DNA of 64,000 nt from Gammaproteobacteria bacterium (lineage in GTDB: Bacteria > Pseudomonadota > Gammaproteobacteria > Steroidobacterales > Steroidobacteraceae), in assembly GCA_027459765.1 (NCBI GenBank), contig DAIDHD010000003.1:124001-188000 (forward strand), given 5' to 3'. Of this stretch, positions 34,696 through 45,780 are shown in pieces. The translations under genes were made by a program, and so were the position numbers. The stretch's first letter is position 1. Each line of letters begins with the position of its first letter. Under the pieces are notes generated by a model. The model was not told where the DNA came from. It did no database searches and saw only the letters and a program-made list of their open reading frames with translations.

Positions 34696-34815
34696 GGACC
34701 ATCACCATAGACTCAGATCACCCGGACAGGAACCCCCGATGTCTCGCTGTGCCAAGCAATCCGCGCCTTCATCGACATTTCCCGCCGCTGGAGCGTCCAA
34801 CGCGATCTGGCCGAG

Positions 34816-37800
34816 TCACGCGACGACCAGCGTGGTCCCGTCCCGCAGGTAGGGGAACTCCTCCACCGGCTTCGGTCTCGCGATGTGATAGCCCTGCGCG
34901 AATCCGATGCCGAGGCGCGCGAGCGTTTCGAGCACCTCGGCGGATTCCACCCGCTCGGCGATGGTCTGGATCCCCATGGCGCGGCCCACCTGGCTGATCG
35001 CCTCCACCATGCTGCGGTCGATCGGATCGCGGGCGACGTTCTCGATGAACTGGCCGTCGATCTTCAGATAATCGACCGGCAGCGTCTTTAAGTACATGAA
35101 CGAGGACAATCCGCTGCCGAAGTCGTCGAGCGCGAACCGGCAGCCGAGCGATTTCAATTCGCGCATGAAATACGCGACGTTGCCCAGGTTGGCGATGGCC
35201 GCGGTTTCGGTAATCTCGAAACACATCGCGCCGGCCGGCAATGCGTACTGGTCCAGCTCGTCGATCAGGAACTCGAGGAAGCGCTCGTCATTGAGCGACG
35301 TACCCGACAGGTTCACCGCCACCGTGTACGGCTTGCGACCGAAGCCGCCCCGGTAGGCGATGCGCTCGAACGCGCGACGCACCACCCAGCGATCGATCGA
35401 GGGCATGACGTTGTAGCGCTCGGCGGCCGGGATGAACTCCACCGGCGTCACCAGCGTTCCGGTTTCGTCGCGCAGGCGCAGCATCAGCTCGAAATGTTCG
35501 CGATCGCCGGCGCCGGCACCGATCGGCACGATCGGCTGAAAATACAGCTCGAACCGGCTGTCCTCGCAGGCGCGGGTCAGGCGCGACACCCACTGCATCT
35601 CGCGGTGGCGCTCCGGCACGTCGCCCGGCCGATACAGCTGCACCCGGTTGCGACCCTCGTCCTTGGCGGAATAGCAGGCGACGTCCGCGGCGCTCATGAC
35701 GTTCGCCACCGTCGGCGTGTCCGGGGTTATCTCGACGATGCCGATGCTCGCCCCGACGGCGAGCGCCCCGTCCTGCCAGAGGAAGCGATAGTCGCGGATC
35801 GCCTGGCGCAGCGTCTCGGCGATGCGCGCCGCCTGATCGAGCGCGCAGCCGTGCATCAGGATGCCGAACTCGTCGCCGCCCAAGCGCGCCAGCACGTCGC
35901 CGCTGCGGATGCGCGACTGCAGGAGTCCGGTGATCTGCTTCAGGAGCTGATCGCCGGCCGGATGCCCACAGGTGTCGTTGACCAGCTTGAACTGGTCGAG
36001 GTCAAGGTACAACAGAACGTAGTGACAGGTGGGATCGTGGCGCACGCTCTCCACCGCCGCGGTGAGGCGATTCTCGAATTCACGGCGATTGATGAGCCCG
36101 GTGAGGGCATCATGGCTCGCCTGGTAATGCAGCGCACGGTGTAGCCGCCGTTCGCGGCTGATGTCGTGGAACACCATCACCGCGCCGATGAGGTTGCCGG
36201 CGCGATCGCGGATCGGCGCCGCGGAGTCCTGGATCACGATGTGCTGGCCGCGCCCGCCGACGCGAACCGTGTGTTGCGCGAGGCCGAGCACCTGACCTTC
36301 CCGCAGGCAGCGGATCACCGGGTTCTCGCCCGCCTCGCGCGTGGTCTCATCGATCACCGCGATCACCTCGGAAACGAGTTTGCCCTGCGCGTCGCGGTTC
36401 TCCCACCCCGTGAGGCTCTCGGCCACCGGGTTCATGTAGTCGATGCGCCCGTCCGCGTCGGTGGTGATCACCCCGTCGCCGATCGACTGCAGCGTGACCT
36501 GGGCCCGCTCCTTGGCCTGGAACACCGCGGTCTCGGCGCGCTTGCGCTCGGTGATGTCGGCGAGCGTGCCTTCGTAGCCCGTGATGCGTCCCGTCCGGTC
36601 GCGCAGCACGCGGCCGTTCTCGAGCACCACCAGCATGGAGCCGTCGCGGCGGCGCAGGACGAGTTCCTGGTTGCGCACCTCGCCCTCGTCGTCCATGCGG
36701 CGGATGAACGCATCGCGATCCCCGGGCGCCCAATACAGCGTGTTGGCCGGCACGTCGCGCAAGTCCTCGGCCGACCCGTACCCGAGCATGGTCGCGAAGG
36801 CCGGATTCACCATGACGATCTGGCCGTCCCGCGTGGTCCGGTACACCCCTTCCATGACGTTCTCGAACAGGCCGCGGTACTTCGCCTCGCTCTCGCGCAG
36901 CGCATCCTCGCCGCGACGGCGCTCGATCGCGATGCCGGCGATCTGCGCCATGCGCAGGATCAACTCCTGCTCGCGCGCGGTCGGCACCGCGCTCTCGTAC
37001 AGGTAGGCACCGACGGTGCCGACGATGCGTCCGTCCGAGGCCACGATCGGCGCCGACCAGGCGGCGACGACGTGCGCCAGCAACGCGGCCTCGCGACGAT
37101 GATCCCAGAGCGCGTCGGCGGCGACGTCGGCCACGATCACCGGACGCGCCAGATACACCGCCGCCGCGCACGAGCCGTTGCGGATACCGACCGGCACGCC
37201 GTCCATGGCGGCGACGAATTCGCGCGGCAGATGCGGTGCGACCGCGATTTGCAGGGATTCGCGCTCGACGTCCAGGAGGCTCACGCTGCACGCGCTCTCC
37301 GGCACCACCCGTTCGATCAAGTCGCAGATCGCGGCGAGCGTCGGCGGCAACGGCGCATTCGCGGCGATCTGCTCGAAGATGCGCCGTTCGCCGACGGCGA
37401 TCGCGTCGGCGCGCTTGCGCTCGGTGATGTCGGTGATGCTGGCGCGCACTAGGCGGCGGTTGGAACTCGGCAGGCGCACGAAGCGCACTTCGCAGGGCAT
37501 GGTCCGGTCGTGCGCATCGACGTAGGTCCACTCGAACACGGGCGCCTCCCCGGCGAGCGTACGGTCGACGTGGTGGCGCGGCATGCCGAGGCAGTCGCCC
37601 GCGGCGAGCAGCGCGTCGCGCCGCATCTTGAAGAAGCGGCAGGCATTGTCGTTGACGTCGACGAAGCGGCCGGAATCCGCGTCGAACACCAGAATGGCCT
37701 CCGGCGCGTGCTCGACGAGCGTGCGATAGCGCGCCTCGCTGTCGCGTAGCGACCGCTCCGCAAGCTGCCGCTCGGTGGTGTCGCGGATACAGACGATGTA

Positions 37801-38418
37801 GCCGTCATGGCGGTTGAAGCGCGCCTTGCTGACGGCGATCTCGACCGCGACCCGCCCTCCCTCCTTGGTGCGGCCCCAGGCCTGATGGGCGGCGAGATCG
37901 ACGTGAGTGTCCTCGATCTTGGCGGCGAGCGATTCGAGCGCGTCGCGGGGCCGTGAGGCGTCCACCTCCGGCAGGAGGAAGTCCAAGGTGCGCCCGATCA
38001 CCTCGGCGGGCGTGAAGCCGAAGATCCGCTCACCGGTCGGATTGAAGGTCTCGATATGCCCCGCATCATCGAGGGTGACGATCGCATCCTTGACGTTGTC
38101 GAGAATCGCCTGCAGGTGGGAGGCGGACTGTTCACGGATCTCGCGCGTAAGCGCCTGCGCCTCGTCCGACATGAGCTGCATCGAGCGCACCACGCCGCGA
38201 CGCTCGGCATCGATCCGATCGTAGTGCGCGCTGATCGTGCGCAGCAGCGTCGCGAGATCGAGCTGACCTAAGCGGCCGCGCGCTTCGGCGATCTGTCGCT
38301 CGAGCAGGCGGTTGTAAGCCTCGGTCGCCGGGCTCGGCTCGCCCCAGGCTGCGACGGCGTGGTCGCGTGACACGAGCGGTGTTCTCCCAAAGGTGCGACG
38401 CGGGAGGCGCTCCTGCAT
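34816..38418 (-). CDS. PAS-PAS-GAF-PAS-PAS-GGDEF-EAL cyclic-di-GMP protein
   Basis: 1200 residues, soluble. An N-terminal helical stretch (about 1-95), two PAS domains (about 100-215, 225-340), a GAF domain (about 345-495), two more PAS (about 505-625, 630-755), a diguanylate cyclase domain with intact GGDEF at 847-851, and a phosphodiesterase domain (about 940-1190). In the latter the EAL signature reads E977-L-M, but the other essential residues are there: NLSGTSLND, EITET, ALDDFGSG, DYLKIDGQF, AERVE. Both activities may be retained. No membrane helices, so signals are sensed in the cytoplasm. ATG at 38418 preferred; an in-frame TTG at 38430 is possible. Confidence 0.92.
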   Translation of the reverse strand: MQERLPRRTFGRTPLVSRDHAVAAWGEPSPATEAYNRLLERQIAEARGRLGQLDLATLLRTISAHYDRIDAERRGVVRSMQLMSDEAQALTREIREQSASHLQAILDNVKDAIVTLDDAGHIETFNPTGERIFGFTPAEVIGRTLDFLLPEVDASRPRDALESLAAKIEDTHVDLAAHQAWGRTKEGGRVAVEIAVSKARFNRHDGYIVCIRDTTERQLAERSLRDSEARYRTLVEHAPEAILVFDADSGRFVDVNDNACRFFKMRRDALLAAGDCLGMPRHHVDRTLAGEAPVFEWTYVDAHDRTMPCEVRFVRLPSSNRRLVRASITDITERKRADAIAVGERRIFEQIAANAPLPPTLAAICDLIERVVPESACSVSLLDVERESLQIAVAPHLPREFVAAMDGVPVGIRNGSCAAAVYLARPVIVADVAADALWDHRREAALLAHVVAAWSAPIVASDGRIVGTVGAYLYESAVPTAREQELILRMAQIAGIAIERRRGEDALRESEAKYRGLFENVMEGVYRTTRDGQIVMVNPAFATMLGYGSAEDLRDVPANTLYWAPGDRDAFIRRMDDEGEVRNQELVLRRRDGSMLVVLENGRVLRDRTGRITGYEGTLADITERKRAETAVFQAKERAQVTLQSIGDGVITTDADGRIDYMNPVAESLTGWENRDAQGKLVSEVIAVIDETTREAGENPVIRCLREGQVLGLAQHTVRVGGRGQHIVIQDSAAPIRDRAGNLIGAVMVFHDISRERRLHRALHYQASHDALTGLINRREFENRLTAAVESVRHDPTCHYVLLYLDLDQFKLVNDTCGHPAGDQLLKQITGLLQSRIRSGDVLARLGGDEFGILMHGCALDQAARIAETLRQAIRDYRFLWQDGALAVGASIGIVEITPDTPTVANVMSAADVACYSAKDEGRNRVQLYRPGDVPERHREMQWVSRLTRACEDSRFELYFQPIVPIGAGAGDREHFELMLRLRDETGTLVTPVEFIPAAERYNVMPSIDRWVVRRAFERIAYRGGFGRKPYTVAVNLSGTSLNDERFLEFLIDELDQYALPAGAMCFEITETAAIANLGNVAYFMRELKSLGCRFALDDFGSGLSSFMYLKTLPVDYLKIDGQFIENVARDPIDRSMVEAISQVGRAMGIQTIAERVESAEVLETLARLGIGFAQGYHIARPKPVEEFPYLRDGTTLVVA

Positions 38419-38446
38419 CCCGCCGAGCAATCCATGTTAGGGAGAT

Positions 38447-38484
38447 CCCCCAACGGGGGTGTGACGGATTTCTCGAATCCGTCA
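38447..38484 (-). terminator. Two tandem hairpins after typA
   Basis: A perfect 9-bp stem TGACGGATT / AATCCGTCA with a 5-base loop (38462-38484), then CCCCC-AAC-GGGGG (38447-38459). They lie 53-90 bases beyond the typA stop on the minus strand and just before the start of the GGDEF/EAL gene. They may terminate typA transcription or form a structured leader for the next gene; no T-tract follows. Confidence 0.45.
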
Positions 38485-38536
38485 GTCATCGGTTAAATGC
38501 CGACGTGACTGCGCTGCCGCAGCGCAACCGGTGCCG

Positions 38537-40357
<1,821 letters not shown>

Positions 40358-40472
40358 GGCGAACCCTACGGACTAAACCGCCCATTATAGGCGGATTTCG
40401 TGACCGTCGCCCACCGAAAACGGGCCTCGCCGCGGAGGGGCCGCAGCGCAGGGCTTAAGGGACGCTCGAGTG

Positions 40473-40486
40473 CCCCCCCCCCCCCC
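40473..40486. repeat. Homopolymer of 14 cytosines
   Basis: Fourteen C in a row followed by GGCGGG, in the 137-base gap between typA (start 40357) and the lipoprotein gene (stop 40495). On the minus strand it is a G14 tract nine bases past the lipoprotein stop and upstream of typA. Tracts of this length are prone to slippage. Confidence 0.95.
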
Positions 40487-40494
40487 GGCGGGCC

Positions 40495-41016
40495 TTACGG
40501 TGCCGCCGAGGCCGGCGCCACGAGCAGCGGGATCGCGAACGCGCGCGCTTCGACCCCGTCGTCGCGTTTGACGGTGAAATTAAGGGTGAGCAGTTGCACG
40601 CCCTCCTGGGTCGGCGTGACCTCCAGCGTCTGCGGATAGGCTTCGCTCGGCTCGACGGAGCCCAAGGCGGGTATCGGGGAGGCCCCGACCTGCAATCCGA
40701 CCGACCCGGTAGCCTGGACGTCGACCTGATCGGCGAGCACGTCCGGCAACCAGGCGAGCGCGACTTTGAGCGGGGTTCCCACCACGGGGCGTCGCTCCAG
40801 CGCGAATTTGAGCTGGACCGCGAGCGAGGACTTGCCGACCGTCGTGGCCTCCACCATGCCCTGGGTGGCTTCAGCGACCGTCGGCCCGGCCTTCTTCGGT
40901 GCCGGGGCGCTCGGCGGCGCGGATCCGGCCTTGGGCGCCGCACCCGGCGCGGCATCACGCTGACAGCCGGCGGTGGCGACGGCGGCGAGGATCAGCAATC
41001 CGAGAGTGCGGCGCAT
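40495..41016 (-). CDS. Small predicted lipoprotein of unknown function
   Basis: 173 residues. Lipoprotein signal peptide MRRTLGLLILAAVATAGC with the lipobox Cys at residue 18, then a 30-residue Ala/Pro/Lys-rich linker and a beta-rich domain (QLKFALERRPVVGTPLKVALAWLP, LEVTPTQEGVQLLTLNFTVKRDDGVEARAFAIPLLV) that looks like an immunoglobulin-type fold. No known motif. Start at the ATG at 41016 rather than the in-frame TTG at 41034. It lies upstream of typA on the same strand with the C14 tract between. Confidence 0.72.
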   Translation of the reverse strand: MRRTLGLLILAAVATAGCQRDAAPGAAPKAGSAPPSAPAPKKAGPTVAEATQGMVEATTVGKSSLAVQLKFALERRPVVGTPLKVALAWLPDVLADQVDVQATGSVGLQVGASPIPALGSVEPSEAYPQTLEVTPTQEGVQLLTLNFTVKRDDGVEARAFAIPLLVAPASAAP

Positions 41017-41119
41017 CGCGCTATGATCCCGCAAAACCGCGCGGCTTCACAACCGCCGCGCCCTTGAACGCGTCCCGGCGCGCCGGGTGCCGTGATACCC
41101 AGACACCGGGCACCCCCGC

Positions 41120-42100
41120 TCAGAGCTCGAGCGGCGGGCCCTGCACGGCATCCAGTTGCTCCTCCAGCGAACGCTGGTGCTCCTCCCAGTACCGCGGGGT
41201 GGCGAACCAGGGAAACGCCCGCGGAAAGGCCGGATCGGTCCAACGGCGGCCGAGCCAGGCGGCATAGTGGATCATGCGCAACGCGCGCAAGGGTTCGATC
41301 CAGGCGATTTCGCGCCGGTCGAAGGGCAGGAAGCGCTCGTAGCCCGCCAGAAGATCGGTCAATTCGCGGCGCATCTCCTCAGGCCCGCCCGCGAGCAGCA
41401 TCCACAGGTCCTGCACCGCCGGGCCGGTGACGCAGTCGTCCAAGTCGACGAAATGTGGCCCCTGCTCGGTCCAGAGAATGTTGCCGCGGTGACAATCGCC
41501 CAAGATGCGCAGCCCCCCCGGCCCCGACCACGCCTGTGCGGCAGGTTCGATCGCCGCGAGCAGTTCCTCGGTGACTTGCTCGTACTTTGATTCGAGGTAC
41601 GGCGGCATGAACCCCGAGTCGAGCACCGCGTCGCGCGCCCTGACCCCTAGTTCCTCGGCATCGAGCCGCGGCCGCTCACGAAACCGGCCGGCACGGCCGA
41701 CGGCGTGGATGCGGCCGAGGAACCGCCCGACCCACTCACGCTCCTCGGTGGTGCCGAGCTCCGGCCAACGGCCGCCACGGCGGGGAAATACCGCGAACCG
41801 ATAACCGTGCGACTCGTGCAAGGTGCGCCCGTCGTGCGTGAGCGGCGCGACCACCGGGATCTCCTGGGCGGCGAGCTCGGCGGCGTAGGCGTGCTCCTCC
41901 AGGATCGCGGCGTCGCTCCAGCGGCCGGGCCGGTAGAACTTGGCCACCACCGGTGCGGCGTCTTCGATGCCGATCTGATAAACCCGGTTCTCGTAGCTGT
42001 TGAGGGCGAGCACGCGGCCGTCGCAGCGAAATCCAGCCGCCTCCAGGGCGTCGAGGACTCGGTCCGGAGACAGCGCGGCGTAGGGGGCGTCGATGAGCAT
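41120..42100 (-). CDS. srkA: Stress-response Ser/Thr protein kinase SrkA (YihE)
   Basis: 326 residues, the normal length for SrkA. Aminoglycoside-phosphotransferase-like kinase fold: ALNSYENRVYQIGIED (glycine-rich loop substitute), VVAKFYRPGRWSD with the ATP-anchoring Lys, catalytic LRILGDCHRGNILW and metal-binding HFVDLDDCVTGP. SrkA protects cells against stress-induced death in E. coli. Start at the ATG at 42100, supported by the conserved N-terminus SPDRVLDALEAAGFRCDGRVLALNSYENRVYQ-type layout. It is divergent from the GlrK-like kinase, 61 bases apart. Confidence 0.93.
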   Translation of the reverse strand: MLIDAPYAALSPDRVLDALEAAGFRCDGRVLALNSYENRVYQIGIEDAAPVVAKFYRPGRWSDAAILEEHAYAAELAAQEIPVVAPLTHDGRTLHESHGYRFAVFPRRGGRWPELGTTEEREWVGRFLGRIHAVGRAGRFRERPRLDAEELGVRARDAVLDSGFMPPYLESKYEQVTEELLAAIEPAAQAWSGPGGLRILGDCHRGNILWTEQGPHFVDLDDCVTGPAVQDLWMLLAGGPEEMRRELTDLLAGYERFLPFDRREIAWIEPLRALRMIHYAAWLGRRWTDPAFPRAFPWFATPRYWEEHQRSLEEQLDAVQGPPLEL

Positions 42101-42161
42101 GGCCGTCGAGTGTACCTGCCACGGCGGCGCGGGCGCCTTAGGTCCGTGCGACGCTGCTAAG

Positions 42162-43640
42162 ATGACGCCCATGCGTTGGCCACGTCCGAAGTCGTTGAGC
42201 GGGCTCATGATGATCGGCCTGACGATCGTCGCGGCGCCGCTGCTCGTGGCGATCGTGAATGCCGCCGTGCAGATGAACCGGCTCTCCAACTCGAGCAAGC
42301 AACTGGTGATGCACGGCGTCGAGGGCAGCCGCAATAACCAGCGGCTCACCGAGGAGATCGGTGCGCTCGAGCGCAGCGCCCGCCTCTACCAGATCATCGG
42401 CAGCGCCGACCTGCTCGACGTGTACGCGCGCAACGAGCAGCGGCTGGTCGCCACGGTGCACGACCAACTCGGTCTGCCGCTCGATCCGGCCTCGAGCGCC
42501 GAGGCGCGCGAGCTGCTCACCACAGCGGAGCGGCTGGCCGGAGAGATCCGGACGACGCCGCCGAATTCACCGCACTTTTCTGAGTTGATCGGCGGCTACG
42601 CGCGGCTCGGGGAGATGGCCTCCTCCATGGCCAACCGCGTGAGCGAACAACTCGACCACGAGCTCAACCGGTTGCAATCGGCCACCCAGGCGGCACGGCG
42701 CGCGCTGTTGATCGAGACCTCGCTCCTGGTGCCACTCACCCTCGCCGTGGTCGGCGTGTTCACCTACCTCTTTGGCCGACCGATCCGCGCCATCGACCGC
42801 GCCATCAACGAACTCGGCCGCGGCACGTTCTCGCGGCCGATCGCGATCCGCGGTCCCTCGGACCTGGAGCGACTGGCGGACCAGCTCGAGTGGTTGCGCA
42901 CCCGGCTCTTGGACCTCGCGCAGGAGAAGAATCGATTTCTGCGACACATGTCGCATGAGCTCAAGACGCCGCTCGCCAACATCCGCGAAGGCACGGAGCT
43001 GCTCATGGACGGTGCGGTGGGAGAACTCGCGAGCGCGCAGCGTGAGGTCGCCGCCATCCTGCGCGACAATTCGATGAAACTGCAGCGGCTGATCGAGAAC
43101 CTTTTGTCCTTCAGCGCGTGGCAGGCGAAGAGCGTGGGCCTGGAGATCTCGGAGTTCAAGCTGCGACCGTTGATCAAGTCGGTGCTGGAGAACCAGCAGC
43201 TCACCCTGGTCGGGCAACGGGTGCGGCTCGACGTGCAGATCGAGGATCTCGCGCCGCGCGCCGATCGCGCGAAAGTGCGCTTGATCCTCGACAATCTGCT
43301 CTCCAACGCCATCAAGTTCACGCCGCGCGGGGGTACCATCTCGATCCACGCGCGCGCCGAACGGGATCAACTCGTGCTCGACGTGATCGACAGCGGTCCG
43401 GGCGTGCCGCCGGAGGAGCGCAGCCGCATCTTCGACGCGTTCTATCAGGGCAAGACCCCGCAGGGAGGCCACGTGAAGGGAACCGGCATCGGCCTGTCGG
43501 TGGTGACCGAGTTCGTGAGCGCCCACGGCGGCGCCATCGAGATCCTCGATCGTCCCGCCGGCGGCGCCCATTTCCGGGTTCGATTGCCCATGCGCCAGGC
43601 GCTCCTGCCGGTCGGTTCGCGCAGCCATGCCACGGCCTGA
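42162..43640 (+). CDS. glrK: Sensor histidine kinase, GlrK/QseE-like
   Basis: 492 residues: membrane helix at about 13-35, periplasmic helical domain (about 36-180), second helix (TSLLVPLTLAVVGVFTYLFG), HAMP, phospho-acceptor His in FLRHMSHELKTPLANIREGTELL, N box LDNLLSNAIKFTPRGG, G1 DSGPGVPP, F box FDAFYQG and G2 KGTGIGLSVV. The HMSHELKTPLA sequence and the order kinase, small lipoprotein, AAA+ regulator match the glrK-qseG-glrR locus of enterobacteria, which controls the envelope/amino-sugar small RNA GlmY. No clear ribosome binding site precedes the ATG at 42162; an ATG at 42171 is also in frame. Confidence 0.88.
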   Translation: MTPMRWPRPKSLSGLMMIGLTIVAAPLLVAIVNAAVQMNRLSNSSKQLVMHGVEGSRNNQRLTEEIGALERSARLYQIIGSADLLDVYARNEQRLVATVHDQLGLPLDPASSAEARELLTTAERLAGEIRTTPPNSPHFSELIGGYARLGEMASSMANRVSEQLDHELNRLQSATQAARRALLIETSLLVPLTLAVVGVFTYLFGRPIRAIDRAINELGRGTFSRPIAIRGPSDLERLADQLEWLRTRLLDLAQEKNRFLRHMSHELKTPLANIREGTELLMDGAVGELASAQREVAAILRDNSMKLQRLIENLLSFSAWQAKSVGLEISEFKLRPLIKSVLENQQLTLVGQRVRLDVQIEDLAPRADRAKVRLILDNLLSNAIKFTPRGGTISIHARAERDQLVLDVIDSGPGVPPEERSRIFDAFYQGKTPQGGHVKGTGIGLSVVTEFVSAHGGAIEILDRPAGGAHFRVRLPMRQALLPVGSRSHATA

Positions 43641-44256
43641 CGTTCGGCGGGCCATGCTGCTCGCGATGGTGATCGCGAGTAGCGGATGTAGCCTGGTGCG
43701 GCCGGCCGGAGCCGAGAAGCCGCTTCCCCCCCCCCTTCCCGACCGGGCGCAATCCGAATGGCCGGCCATCGCGCCGCTGCTCGAAATGATGAGCGTGCTG
43801 CCGCAAACGGACCCGGCACGCCAGGCCGAGATCTTCCAATCGGCCAAGGACGCCGCGAGCATCGCCCCCACCACCAGCAACCGGTTGCGCTATGCGCTGG
43901 CGCTCGGGGTGCCGGGCCATCCGGGCAGCGATCCCGTCGCCGCACAGCGACAGTTGGCGCAGTTGCTGGCGCGGCCGGAGACTCTGCTGGCCTCCGAGCG
44001 CTGGCTCGCGACCGTGGTACAGGCGGATATCGAACAACGCCTGGTGCTGCAGGCCGAGAATCAGCGCCTGCGGGACGAGGTGCCGCACGAGCCGAACGAC
44101 AAGATCGCGGGCTTGACGCGGCGCCTCGCCGCCGAGAGCGACGAGAACGCGCGGTTGCGAAAGGCGCTCGAGGAGGCGCGGGCGAAGCTCGACGCGGTGA
44201 CGCACATCGAGCGCGCCATCAACGATCGCAACCCCAACGGTACGCGTACGCCGTAG
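43627..44256 (+). CDS. qseG: QseG-like outer-membrane lipoprotein
   Basis: 209 residues. Signal peptide AMLLAMVIASSGC with lipobox Cys near residue 21; the middle is helical and the C-terminal third (about 130-195) is a coiled coil (LQAENQRLRDE, DENARLRKALEEARAKL). In enterobacteria QseG interacts with the QseE/GlrK kinase. It overlaps the kinase gene by 14 bases and precedes the regulator by nine. A run of ten C at 43726-43735, within codons for Leu-Pro-Pro-Pro-Leu just after the lipobox region, could slip and switch the gene off. Confidence 0.75.
   Translation: MPRPDVRRAMLLAMVIASSGCSLVRPAGAEKPLPPPLPDRAQSEWPAIAPLLEMMSVLPQTDPARQAEIFQSAKDAASIAPTTSNRLRYALALGVPGHPGSDPVAAQRQLAQLLARPETLLASERWLATVVQADIEQRLVLQAENQRLRDEVPHEPNDKIAGLTRRLAAESDENARLRKALEEARAKLDAVTHIERAINDRNPNGTRTP
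43726..43735. repeat. Run of ten cytosines inside the qseG-like gene
   Basis: C10 flanked by TT on both sides, inside codons about 34-37 of the lipoprotein gene. A one-base change would shift the frame and truncate the protein shortly after its signal peptide. Confidence 0.9.
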
Positions 44257-44265
44257 AGTGACGCC

Positions 44266-45693
44266 ATGGACCGGAGAGATCGACCCGTGAATGCCCACTC
44301 CACCGCCGTCACGACGCCGCTGTCGTTCGGTCTCGGTACCCTGGCCCGGGAGCCTGGCTCCCCGCAAAAGCGCAAGGCACGCATCCTGGTGGTGGACGAC
44401 GACCCGGGTTTGCTGCGACTGCTCACGATTCGCCTGCGGGCGGAGAACTACGAAGTGGAGGCCGTCGAGAGCGGCGCCGCAGCGCTGGCGGCCTGCGGCC
44501 GGTTTCGACCGGACCTGGTCATCACCGACCTGCGCATGGACCAGATGGACGGTATCGGGCTTCTGAAGGAGCTGCAGAGCCGCTGGCCGGGATTGCACGT
44601 CATCATTCTCACCGCGCACGGTACGATCCCTGACGCGGTGCACGCCACCCAGAGCGGCGCGTTCGGTTTCCTGACCAAACCGGTCGACAAACAGGATCTG
44701 CTCGATCACGTGCAGAAGGCGCTCAAGGTATCCGGTTTTGCGCACGCCGCCGAGGACTGGCGCGCCAACATCGTGACCCGCAATCCCCTGATGGAGGACC
44801 GGCTCGCGCAGGCCAACATCGTGGCCGGGACGGATGCGCGGGTGCTGGTCACCGGCGAGACCGGCACCGGCAAGGAGTTGCTGGCGCGCGCCATCCACGA
44901 GGCGAGCCCGCGACGCAACAAGCCGTTCGTGGTGGTGCACTGCGGCGCCATGGCGGAAAATCTGCTGGATGCCGAGCTTTTCGGCACCGATGCCGGCGCC
45001 GCCGGGGTGGCGGCCCGTTCGGGACTTCTCGAAAGCGCCGACGGTGGCACGTTGCTGCTCGATGAGATCGGCGACCTGCCCATGCGGCTGCAGGTGAAGC
45101 TCCTGCGCGTGCTGCAGGAGAATCAGATCCGGCCCATCGGCCGCACCGAGTCGGTGCCGGTGAACGTGCGGATCATCTCATCCACGCACCGCGATCTTCA
45201 CCAGCTCATGGTGGAGGGGAAGTTCCGCGAGGATCTCTTCTATCGGCTCAACGTGGTGCACATCGAGTTGCCGCCGCTGTCGCGCCGCCGCGAAGACATT
45301 CCGCTGTTGGTGGCCCACTTCCTCGACAAGATCAGCAAGGAAACCGGACAGCGACGCATCTACGCGCCCGAGGCGGTGGAGCTTTTGGCCACGGCCGATT
45401 GGCCGGGCAACGTGCACCAACTCTACAACGTGGTACGCCAGAACGTCGCCGTGTCCCACGGCGCGATCATCACGGCCGAACTGGTGCAGCAGTCGCTCGG
45501 CGGATCGAGCACCCGTCTCACCTCCTTCGACGAGGCCCGCGACGAATTCACCCGCAACTACCTGTCGCAGATCCTGCAGATCACCGGCGGCAACGTCAGC
45601 CAGGCGGCGCGCCTCGCCAAGCGCAATCGCACCGATTTCTACAAGCTATTGTCGCGCCACCAGCTCGTGCCGGAAGACTTCAAGAAGCCCTGA
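44266..45693 (+). CDS. glrR: GlrR-like AAA+ response regulator lacking GAFTGA
   Basis: 475 residues: receiver with Asp88 as phospho-acceptor (LVITDLRMDQMDG), AAA+ domain with Walker A GETGTGKE and Walker B GGTLLLDEIGDLP, arginine-finger region FREDLFYRLNVV, and a Fis-type helix-turn-helix at the end (GGNVSQAARLAKRNRTDFYKLLSRHQL). The loop that touches sigma-54 normally reads GAFTGA; here residues 244-249 are GAAGVA (bases 44995-45012) within FGTDAGAAGVAARSG. Both the Phe and the Thr that contact sigma-54 are gone, so it may work with another sigma factor or as a repressor. A GTG at 44287 with a better ribosome binding site is an alternative start. Confidence 0.9.
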   Translation: MDRRDRPVNAHSTAVTTPLSFGLGTLAREPGSPQKRKARILVVDDDPGLLRLLTIRLRAENYEVEAVESGAAALAACGRFRPDLVITDLRMDQMDGIGLLKELQSRWPGLHVIILTAHGTIPDAVHATQSGAFGFLTKPVDKQDLLDHVQKALKVSGFAHAAEDWRANIVTRNPLMEDRLAQANIVAGTDARVLVTGETGTGKELLARAIHEASPRRNKPFVVVHCGAMAENLLDAELFGTDAGAAGVAARSGLLESADGGTLLLDEIGDLPMRLQVKLLRVLQENQIRPIGRTESVPVNVRIISSTHRDLHQLMVEGKFREDLFYRLNVVHIELPPLSRRREDIPLLVAHFLDKISKETGQRRIYAPEAVELLATADWPGNVHQLYNVVRQNVAVSHGAIITAELVQQSLGGSSTRLTSFDEARDEFTRNYLSQILQITGGNVSQAARLAKRNRTDFYKLLSRHQLVPEDFKKP

Positions 45694-45780
45694 CGCGCAG
45701 GGGGTTCGGTACCCGGCCGCGAGAGGTGACGGACATCTACCCCGGGTGCCGTCAGCAGCCCCCACCCCCGCCTGCGGGCC

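Noticed and set aside
38431..38489. Alternative ATG at 38435 for a short peptide before the GGDEF/EAL gene
   Set aside because: Frame is not that of the large protein and the peptide has no conserved character; it overlaps the tandem hairpins.
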